Positions 30,101 through 41,679 of a stretch of DNA of 64,000 nucleotides are shown piece after piece. Within the stretch, counting starts at the first letter, position 1; each line of letters starts with the position of its first letter. This DNA comes from Breviolum minutum Mf 1.05b.01 (taxonomy: Eukaryota; Sar; Dinophyceae; Suessiales; Symbiodiniaceae). The notes under the pieces are model-generated. The model saw nothing but the letters and a program-made list of their open reading frames with translations, ran no database searches and was not told the origin of the DNA. The translations under genes and the position numbers were made by a program. The stretch is taken from positions 1-64,000 of the forward strand of contig DF241059.1 in NCBI GenBank assembly GCA_000507305.1, written 5' to 3'.

Positions 30101-31771
30101 CTGGATTTGATGATTTTTGATGAGCACCAAAAACCGAAGGTTAAGGAAAAAACAGATTCCTCCCGGTGAGACAAAAAACTCAAAATGACCAAAAAGAAAT
30201 ACACTCGTGAAAATTCGCATGGAACCTAAAAATCACCCAATTGAAAGGAAAATCATCTGAACCGAACCTACATGGATGTTTCCGAAAATAATGGTACCCC
30301 CAAATCATCCATTTTAATAGGGTTTCCCATTGTAAACCATCCATTTGGGGGTACCACTATTTTCGGAAACACCCACATGACTTTGTGTTCAAAATGTTAA
30401 TTTTCCAGGGTGCAGTGATTCTGAATTGAAAAAGGATATGATGTTCGGACTTTTTGGACCGCCAAAAATTTTGGCAGGAAAAGGTGTGTTTTTTTTGTTC
30501 GGAAGATATCTCTGTTCTTTTTATCCGGATGTTTTTCTCCCCATCCTTTGGCCAACTTCTGTTTTGTTTGAGTTGTTTTGTCCGGCAAGATTTGTCAACT
30601 CCAGTCAGTGATGGGAAGAAACATCACCCAATTTTTTTACAGAACTTCAAAATCGCCCAAGATTCGTCATGAATTCATGAATCCAATCCAATTCCCTCAC
30701 TCCAGACTGGAAATTTAAACACAATAAATTCACTGTGACCCGAAATGCTTGGTGTTTCTTGTTGTTGTTGTTGTTGTTGTTGTTGTCGGACTTTGGGATT
30801 TGAGGTTGGATTGTTGGTTGCAGTACCTTTTTGAAAAAACCTGGGCGGAAATTTCATATCTGGGTGGTGGTTTCAAATATGTTTTATTTTCACCCCTATC
30901 CTTGGGGAAATGATCCAATTGGACTAATAACTTGATATTGAAGTTGGAAGATTTGAATTCTCTCACGTGAAAACGTTGGAGTTTGTCAAACAAAAAACAC
31001 ACCCTAAAGGGCATTCAAGAACACGGTTTGAAACATCTGCGCAAGATTTACAAACTTGATTTCAGCAGAAAAAATACAACAATCACACCCTTCACAAAAA
31101 ATCATTGGACATAAAACTGTCTCCGAATATTCCCGGATATATCCCCTCCATGGTTTTCCAGATTTTTTTTGCGGCGATGCAAAAACAACAACTTTCGGAT
31201 GTCGAAATCCAGCAAGGTGGGATCCAAAAGAACAACCCAGTTTGGTATACAATGGATTTGGCAATCCAACACAGGCGAGGTCCATCCCGGAGACTGGAGA
31301 CGACGACAAATTTGATTGTTGGATGGATGTTTTTTGGGGGGGCGTTTGGCAACAACAAAATTTTGTGAGATTCCGTTTTGCAAGTGATTTTTTGTTTAAA
31401 TAAGGGAAAAGGACGAAGATATCTTAAAACCATAATGTTTGCAGGTGCAAAAATGAATCTTTTCTTTGTTTGGACGATATGTTTTTTGTTGTTGTCGGAA
31501 ATTTGCATTTGTTTTTCTGTTCAATTTATGGTGTATCTCAGTTTTCCGAAATATTTGGTACCATGCGAACCCCAAACCCTTCATGTTTAGAGGTTATTAA
31601 TACTGATTACCCATATCTTTAAGGCTTAGATCCTTCAATTATCATTGAATTTTTGGGGTCCAAAGTGACGCAGATCTAAGCCAAAGTTATGGTCTTGCAA
31701 GGACACCGTGTTTGAGAGACAATGTTCTTTGTTCTTTTTCACCACCACCACCACCACCACCACCACCACCA

Positions 31772-31803
<32 letters not shown>

Positions 31804-31839
31804 GCCACCGCCACCGCCACCGCCACCGCCACCACCACC

Positions 31840-31889
<50 letters not shown>

Positions 31890-34800
31890 TCATCCTTCAT
31901 CCTTCATCCTTCATCCTTCATCCTTCATCCTTCATCCATCATCATCCTTCATCCTTCATCCATCATCCTTCATCCTTCATCCATCATCCATCATCCTTCA
32001 TCCTTCATCCTTCATCCATCATCATCCATCATCCTTCATCCATCATCCTTCATCCTTCATCCATCATCCATCATCCTTCATCCATCATCAATCATCACCA
32101 TCATTTCTCCACCAACACATTCACTTTATTTTTAAAATAATCACCTGCCTTCATTCATTACAAAAAACAAGACTATCCGCTTGGCAGCGTATTTTTTCAG
32201 GTGCAATTTTCTGTGGCCAATGCCACCTGCGGTGGAAATTACTTGGTGGCCTTGTACCTTGACGGTTTATAATGAACTCAGGCTTTGAAACATAGGGGTT
32301 ATATAAATATCCCTAAAACTAACAGCAAGTTTGCCCCTTAAAAATGGATGGTTTCCAAAAGTTCGGAATCTCCGGATTTGCAGGGGTTTTTACAGCCTAC
32401 TTTCCAGGTGCTGGCTTTTGCGGTGAGTTTCAGGGAGGGTAAATTTAAATATCCAATAAAGGGTTACTTGGTATATTAGAGTTCAGTGAGTTGGGGCCTG
32501 AAAGATCAACGCGAGATTGGTCATAGTCTTGGAGGGACAAAAATCTCCACTGAACCATGGTTTCTTCCAGAAAATCGTGGAGACAAAATGTCAAATGTCC
32601 AATCCCATTTTTAGACAGGTGAGATGGTTCCTGTAATTGTCAAACATGAAAAGGGTGTGGAAAATGGTGCATGTGTGAGGAAACTTAATGGATTTTTTTG
32701 GGGTTCGCAATTTGGATAAATAACGCAGCCTGGTTTTTCGGTCTAGCGTGATTTTCTCCGCCCATTAAACCTTTGAGAATCCCCTTTTGCAAAAATTGCC
32801 AAGCAGGGATTCCTTCATGATCTTTTATGTGGTTTCATGGTTTTTGTTGGATGATCTACACTGATCATTTTAACAAAGACCTAGTATTTGTTGTTGCAAC
32901 ATGCTGAAGTCCTTCCATGTTTGACTCACCAAGTTGTCAAAGACATTGTTCATTGAACGTTGGGAATGGACAGGGGCCTTATGTTCTGAGTAGGATTGAA
33001 AGAAAGAGTGGTTTGTACGAAAAAATATAGTGTTTAAAGTTTGAGGCTTTAAAACTGTTGAGGTTTAGAAACGAAAGTCAAAAGGATAGACGGTTTAGGG
33101 GGGGTTCAAACTTTGACAACATTGGTAGAGAAAGCCAAGCATACGAAACATTGTGTGTTCTTCCGTTATAGATTATATTCAAAAGTCTTGCATGTTTTGC
33201 CATGTTTTTGCCAACCATGCGTTTCAAAAAGCAAAAAACGCACACAGATTAAATACGTTTCTTGACTTTTGCTTGCCACCTTTTTTCTCCACCAAAACAC
33301 TTTATCTCAAAAAACACAAACAATTTTATTTTTTCTTGTTGGATTCGCTTTTTTGGCTCCCATTTTGGAGTTTCCAGAATCAACAAAAAGTACATGAAGG
33401 GACCGAAAGTTTCGGGGGCAACTGAGGTCTATCATCACTATGATTGGTGAAGGTCCAATGTCGACCCCTTTGGCTGTCACCAATGCCAGGCGGTTGGTGA
33501 CGTCCCGTTGAACGGGGGGGAGTGGATGACGAAAATGTGGGTGAACTCTTTGGCTTCCGGATTAAGGTGTTGTGACGACCTTGGGCGATTTTGGTGAGAG
33601 GGATGGTGCTGTTGAGGTGGGTTTTTTACCCATTTTTGGGTGCTTTTTGGAAGGGGGGTTAAGATTCAGAACTTCCCTGGTTGATAGTAAGGTTTGTAAG
33701 ATTTGCCAACCACAAAATGATTGGAGGTGTGTTTTGAACCAAGGAGTGTATATGAATTTTTTCAATGACTTATGAGTTTTAAACAATCTGGACATTCAAA
33801 ATATCCCTGTAACAAATTTCTGAAAAAAGCACCCCCAAATCAAAGCCCGAAAGAGATTTAAATCTCGCGAACAACTTCCAAATTGCCAGCTTCATTAAAG
33901 ACAAAATCATCCAAGCTTCAATTCATAAACCCCGAAAAAAATGCACCAGTCTTGCTACTAAAAGCATACTAAAGCAATACAACTTGATAAAAGATCATCT
34001 GGGTGGTGGCAACTCAAATATTTTTTTATGTTCATCCCTCTTTGGGGAAGATTCCCATTTTGACTCATATTTTTCAGATGGGTTGAACGGTTGAAACCAC
34101 CAACCAGTCATGGCATACTACACATGATGCCACTGTTGTTGTCTATTCAGGCCCCTGGTTGGTTAGATTTGGGGAGGGTGACCTCTCAGTGGAATCACCT
34201 CCTGCGAGGTTACCTGGCGTACCACGCAACGTGAAGGTGACCAATACGACCACCAGTAGTATTGCATTGGCCTGGGAAGAACCTGAAGATACAGGCTGCC
34301 AAGCAAAAAAATGGGTGGATGGGGGGAGATGGTACTGTGGTTCAGAAATCCTGCACCAGTTGGAATGTAGAAAAACTGGTAAATAATGGGAATAAACTAC
34401 CAACCTCAACTGGTTTTCACGCCGGATTTCTGAAGCATCAACAGTCTGGTAGACCAATGATTTCCTCAAAATGCCAGCTGTGCTTTGGAAGCAACAATAA
34501 GAAAGATGAGAATTTTTGCGTATGATGATGATTGCGTTTGGTGTTTGGCTTAGATGGGCAGTTGTGTATATGTGAAAAGAGGTTTGTTTCCGTGCTCCAG
34601 AATCGGAATGTCTATATGAGAAAGTCTCACGGGGAGTTTGAGCAAATACTGAATATAATAGATGATTGAACGTTTGTGTTTTTTTCAAGTGTTCTTAGGA
34701 AGGGTGCCTGTTGGTACAAAAAAATACTTCCAACAAAATAACAACCACAAACAAACACGGAACTTTTCGAAAAAAAACAGCTTCACCCCCGAAGCCTTGA

Positions 34801-37800
34801 GGAAAGTACGTATTCAAAAGCCTTGGTTGACTTACCTATGGGAATCCCTGGGATTCTTCCCGGCATATATCACCCTCCATTTAAAGGGCTGGCACAGCGG
34901 CTGAAACCGTTGGAAACTGGCAGAAATCGGACGACTGTAGTCTTCTGTTGGGCTTGGTACAAGTCTATGGGTCAACCCCCCCCAAGAGGTTTTGCTTGCG
35001 AGGGGTTTTTAAGCCATTCCCGGCTGCGGAAAGGATTTGATGTCCATCAAGGGGATATAATTTTGTTGAAACAATGAAAATTTGCCCTTTATGGTGGGAA
35101 AACATATTTGTGCATTTTTCAAATTGAAGGGCTTCCAATCAATGCCCATTTGTGTAGCCTTACCTCCTTGCAAGAAGGGCCCGAACAAACCGTGATTTGG
35201 ATGATGTTGTAATCCAGGTGAACAAAACTTATGTGTCATGTTTTTGTTCCCCCAAGAAAGGAATAATTCGAAACTGCCCATAGAAATGTACATGTTTTTT
35301 TTGAAAGAGCTACCACCAGTTTCAAATCAGCATTTGTATTCATATGAACGTTAGATTTCGGGTTCCACCTCCTGGCCCACTTGGGATTTGGGTGGCAAAA
35401 CCACAGACACAACCGCAGGTTGTGTCCCTATCCATCAGTATCGCATCTTGCGCTACTACGGCGATCAAGGCGCGATCAGAACGGAAAAGAGTGGCTGAGA
35501 AAAACAGGTTTTTTTTGGCGGAATGTCTGGAACCCAAGCATCGAACATGTTGGGGTTCCGGTGTCAAGTGCTGGCATTATGGGTATATGATATACATACA
35601 GACTACATACAGTAGATTTCTTGACGATGAATACAATATGTTTTGCCATGTTTTTGATGATACCTTTTTTTACATAGTATACCTCACTGTTTCTCTATCT
35701 ATATATATTTATATATATATATATAAATATAAGCTAAAAAGACACGCACTAGTTGATGCCTTACTTGCATCTCATATATGCATCCCGGATACTTTTTCCC
35801 GCAGAAAAAAAGTCAGGTTTCAAGATTGTCGGCTACGCTGCAGCAGCCAGCGGAACTTTGCAGATTCCGGCAGTTTCTTTGGCAATGAAATGATGTTTGG
35901 GAGTGAAAAAAACTCTCGAAAACCGATTTGCGATGGTCAAAAAATTACCCAACGTTTCCTATAAGAATCCGAGGATACTTCCATGGATGATACTAAGATG
36001 ATCTGACAAATGGCCTGACAGACAGACCCCTTCCAGGGTGGTTTTAACAGAGGATTTTGGTTCCAAATCCACTTGGAGTTGGGGTGAAATGGTAAAAGAT
36101 CCAAATTTCATCTATGAATATTTAGAAGCGAATCTTCTTAATGTATACTCCCTGGAGCATGGAGGTGGATGGTTCAGATGATTTTCCTTTTCAATTGGAT
36201 GATTTTTAGGTGAACCAGCCGTTACCTTCCCAGTGTGTAAAAGATCTTCAAATTCTCAATCCTTCACCCCAACCAAAACGCACCTGCTGGACAGGCACGA
36301 GAATATGTGGATGATGGACGTTGTTTCGTAGATCCGGGCGTCGTTGATGATGGTTCTTGTAATTGTCCACCATCTTGTTTTACCACAGGCGGGAATCTTT
36401 CGGGATTTCTGTCGGCATTTGTTTCGAGATGGCATTCTTTCGAGATGGCGTTCATCCACTCAGAAGGTTGATAATTACCGTTGATGGTTCCGAAATCCGG
36501 CGAGAACTCACCAGTTGAGCAGTGTTCAAAACCCTGGTTTGTGGTTTGATATACGGGATTGTACTACATTATACTACCCAATTATATGGAGATTATGATA
36601 AGCCAATATAAGGATCCCTATTAACCAACCAGGATTCAATGGAAAGTAATAAGTTTTTTTTTTTCGTGGCTCAGTTGATTCCCCAACTATAAATTGCCTG
36701 GCATTTATACCGTGCCACTTCTCCCCTGCAGGTGAACTGTACCGTTTCCAGGTCCAAGCCTGTGTACCTCGGACTTTTGGAGGAAGCGAAAATTTTCCAA
36801 CCTTCAACAAAAGTCTTTGGTGTGGTTTTTAACGGTTGTTTCCCGTTTTGTGTGTGTATTTGTTTGTTGTTTGGGGGCATTTTTTGGGGGGAGGGGGTGA
36901 AAGGGTATGTTTTTGCTTGCCATTTTTTTTGGGGGGGAGGTTGAAGAAAGAGGGTGGATGGGATTGATTGTTGATTTTATATGTTGCACACTAAAAGGTG
37001 ACTTATATTTTATGTTTGGGAGGTAAGCCAAGCGGTTTTCAGGTTGTTAGATAAATCTAGCCATGCTCAGAAGACATACATATATAATAGTGAATTGTTG
37101 AAACCACCTCAAGCAATTTCATTTAGTTATTGTTTGACTGAAACGACCACCCATCCAAGAAAATCCGGGGAGATATGATTTGCTTTGGGTATATTATGTA
37201 TATAATTGCATATTATAATTAGTGATTATGTATCTCATTACATGACTGAGTCCTCCAGGGCATGAGTCATGGTTTTTCCTGGCTTGATCCATCTTCACCT
37301 GTTTTCTCAACCTGTCACGGGTTTCCACCAGAAATGATTTCTGTTGTGGCGAACCGGAAATGGATCCAGAAACCAAAAAAAAATTGCGAAAAACCATCCC
37401 CGGTCGAGAAAGATAGCTAAGAGCTACAGTTTCTTTAGAAAAATGTATGTTTGTTTTGCTAGGTGAAGATTCGTTGGATACTTTCTTTGTGAAATCTGAA
37501 GGGAGTTTTGGGATTTTCCACCTGCAGGCATAGTTTTTTTTATGAGGGGGGTGTAGGAGGTACCGGCATTTCTGAATCAGTTTCATTCCGTTCCGATAGC
37601 TGTCCCATAGCTACCTATAGCTACATAGTCTTCAAAAAAACGAGGCGAAATTGTACCTTTTCTCATTGGGGGATCAGGCCTCCCATGACGCATCCATGGG
37701 GCGATTGTATATTTACCTACATACCGTTATACCCATTTACCGTAAAGATCAACCATTATGGTAGGTAAATATACTGTACCATAATTACATGCCGTTGTAT

Positions 37801-40800
37801 GGGATGTTTCCTATCAAATCACCCTTTTGTTGGGTTGGAGGGTCCCAAAAAAATCTGCTGGAAGGTCTTGGGTGCCTATGGTGACAGCACTTTGGAGCTG
37901 ACTGAGGCTGGCAGACAAAAAAGAGGGAAGTCCAAAGACTGGAAGTTTTCCAAAGAACTACAGTAAGAGGTTTGTATGGTACATGTTTGTTGAATAAACA
38001 TGAATAGACATTAACATGCTTGAAGATTTCTTTCGTGCCATTAAAACCCGTCGTTTCCATTCTTAGCTGCTATATTTGCAGATGGCAATCTTTTCGAGCA
38101 GTCGCGGAAGTTTTTGTTGTTGAGAAGTTCAATCATCCCATTTTGTTGATGTTTGATAAGATTCAATCATAGGATTCTTTTTTCGGGGGTGGTGGTGATT
38201 CCCCTAATCTTCCCTCAGGTTCCACCCCAATCTTCCCGGCCAGAGTGGAGTTTGTTGAATCGCCACGTAATTACTTCATTCATCAGTTTAAGAAGATTGA
38301 TGACATGTATGGAAGGGAGCAACTACCAACTATAATTCTTATCATGAATTTAATGGAAGTATTAGATATCTTATATCTTACTTCCAGTATTTTATATCTT
38401 ACTTCCAGGATAACTGTAATTCATCTATCCAGTCCATTTTTTGTTGTTGTTTAACTTCCAACCCAAAACCACCCCGCAGCCACCGATGAAACGTTTAAAA
38501 GCTATCAACTCCCAACTCGGGTAATTACGGTACGCCTTGAAGGATGTCCATGTTTCGGGGGATGGTAAATCCCCAAGACCATCCATCTCTGTCCACGACT
38601 TCGCATCCTTTTTTCAACTGGGGGTTGGGGAAAACCAACTGGCAAATCGTCTAGGTTGTTGACAGTATGGCATCCTGGAATGGCCCAGCATCCCCACCCC
38701 TCCCCAAGATGGGAATCCTTGCTGCTCAGGGTCCATTGGGTTGTGGCCCTAATAGTGGTACAGTCTCGGCCTATGCAGCTGATCGTCCTGGTGCAGTGCG
38801 TGACATTCGATTGGGAGAACCTGAAGGAACGGAGATTTTGTTGTCGGCGACTTAGAGTTTTTGAGGAGATGATGTGGTTTTAAGGGTAGTAGATGTGCAT
38901 GATTTGAGGATTCAGTTTTGCTTATATAAAGGGTATAGTCTAGTGATGTATAGTGTATCATGTGAGAATTTATTTTCAGGATGTATGAAGAAGTATGAAG
39001 ATGTCAGGTATAGAATATTCCGACAAAGTCCGGAAAAGTTTGAACAGGACTCTTCTGGGTGATTCGCATCACATCATATTTTTTCCGGGGGGTCTACAGG
39101 GGACTCATCCGTTTTTCGGTTGTCACTAGTGAAATAGGATCAGCTATTCAACCGGGAAAAACGTCTTCCAAGCGGGTTGGATGGCGCCAACCAAAATCAG
39201 AAAGTTGTGGTCCCAAAAAAGCAAGCAACTTCATTTTTTTCCTTAATGATCCAAAAAGTACTCAAATAATACAGGAATCATTAAATTACCTATTTTGGAG
39301 GAGATCAAACACTGTAAATGTATGGTACTTTTGAGAAATTTGCCCATGATCTCTGTAAGATTGCCCCTGGTTGCATCATGATTTGCATCCGGATTTTCCG
39401 GATGCTGACCACCACAACCCCGCAGCCCCTGATCCTTTGCCAACCTTCAGGTCTTGGACAGCTCCCAGTACTGATGGCATGAATGGTTCCATTTTTTCTT
39501 ACGAAGTGGATTCTTGGGATGCAACAAAAGTCGGTTGATGTAATTTTTTGAGGTTATATGTTTCTTTGGTGATACTTTTGCTGGTGATACAAGCTATACA
39601 TTGAGATGGTGAGAAGGTATTTGGGGAAGATATTAGTTGGGGCTCTTAGTCGCAGAATGCTTTTATTCTTTGATCTTGCGTTTTTGTCGGGATTGCCCGT
39701 GGCGCATAGTTTTTTTTGATATTTTTTTGTTTCAGTTGACTTGCACTTTTACACTTCCCGCAAGGGTGTTCTGTTTGGACAAGCGGAACTGGTTTCAATG
39801 CAGACGTTTTGAAAAAATCAGGAATTTTCACTTCAACTTGAGTTGTTTGTAGAAAAAAATCCTCCCTCAAATGGCCCAACATTTTTGGCTCGTTTGTTGG
39901 GAAGGGTGAAATTGTGAGCCATTCAACCCAAAGAAAAAACGGTGGAAGGGTTGCAGATGGAGAGCGGTTTTTAATACAGCTCAAATCAAAGTAAATTTGG
40001 AATCCATACAAGTTTATGCCGCACCGTTTTTTTTTTTTCGGATTTGTTTGGGTGCATGCCTTCGAAGAAATTAGCAACATGGTACCCAAGGCTATCTCAT
40101 CATTATCAGACGATGTTATTTATATTATATATATTTATACCAGCCCCCCCCCCCGGGGGTGGTGTTTGAACCCTAAGGCGTTGCTTAATGGCACCCTTTA
40201 CCATCCATTTGGCACCCCTTGGAGGGTCCAGGTAAGTGTTTATAAGTATTTGAATATCCACATTCATGTATTAAAGCTCTCCCTATCTTTCTAAAGCTTA
40301 CAGCAGTATCGGATCCCCCCTGAAAATAGGGACCCCCTTCATTCCACAGAATCGCTACCCATTTTTGTCTTCGTCGCTCAGGAATTGGATCAAGGTGGTA
40401 TTTTTGTCTCCTTGGGCAATACGACAGAGACCAGTTTCAGGGTCGAAAATCTTCAATTGCAATTCGCCTATGTCTTCAGGAGAGGGAAGGAATGGAAGGT
40501 TCAATTTCCTGAACCTTCCAGTTTGGGTACCAAAATGGTTTCTTCCCAATGGTGTCAATTAAGCATCCCTTAGGGTTTAGCGACTCCATGAAACGAAGCC
40601 GGGGAAGGGCTAAACCCCTGAAGATGATCTCGCTTCTTTTTAGGATTTTCATAGGAGCTACCCTCCGGTAAACTAGCATAGCTGGCTGGATTATCCCCCA
40701 TTTTCAATAATTAGGGAATACATCTTCAATCCGGGTCCATTTTCCATTGCTATGTTGGTTACCGGAGTGTATGTTAGTTTCAGGAAGTGTAAGTCAACAG

Positions 40801-41568
40801 CACCTAAACCCCAAACAGCCATTGTAATCGCTGGGCATTTCGGCGAGGGTGCTTGTCAGAATCGGGAGATTTGGAGAAAATTCACATACCTAAAGATTTA
40901 CATTCACGAAATTTAACATCGCCCCTGAAAAATGCTAGTTGGAAGTCTACTTTCCTATTGGGGTTCGGTAACTTTTCAGGGGCAAACTGTTCAACTTCAG
41001 GGGGGGTACAACCAAAATTGGGCTTCAATCTCATTAGCATTGCAACAACAAAATCCCACAGAAAAATCGATGTGTGACATTTCTCTACGGAAAATTTGGC
41101 TCCCTGTTGATTTGCTCAGCCTTTGGAGCTACGAAAAGAAGTTGCATTGAAAAACCACGACGGCAACCACGATGAATCATCAAAAAACCCACCATAAACC
41201 ACCATGATAAAGTCATTTATTGTTTGTCCATAGTTTTTTTGTTCGGAGCAAAAATTCATGTTGAAGAAAATCTACCTTCAGTTCACTCTGATGTGCAGCA
41301 GCAGATTTTGGTGCCCCCATGGGTGACAACAGCAGCGGGAAGCAAAATGTCCACAGGATCAGCTCGCAGAATTCAGCTGGCTATGTGACACGTTCCAACA
41401 TCTTCAGTTTCTTAGCTAGCACTGTGTGAAGTCAGGGGAAACAGGGTAGAAAACCGACCAAAGACTGGGTCATATATGAGGTGCTTATTCATTCCATGTT
41501 GTTCCATGATAAGATCGCATGTTTGATGTTGAAATCTAATTTTGATTTTTTTCAATTTACCAGTGCGG

Positions 41569-41639
<71 letters not shown>

Positions 41640-41645
41640 NNNNNG

Positions 41646-41679
<34 letters not shown>

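Noticed and set aside
31635..32262. Long ORFs in all frames (poly-Pro, poly-His, poly-Thr, poly-Gly, poly-Val)
   Set aside because: They are translations of a triplet-repeat tract; no unique sequence or splice context supports them.
40355..40558. - strand ORF reading SPEDIGELQLKIFDPETG
   Set aside because: Protein-like, but it is antisense to an exon with FN3 strands E-F, an acceptor and phase agreement with its neighbour.
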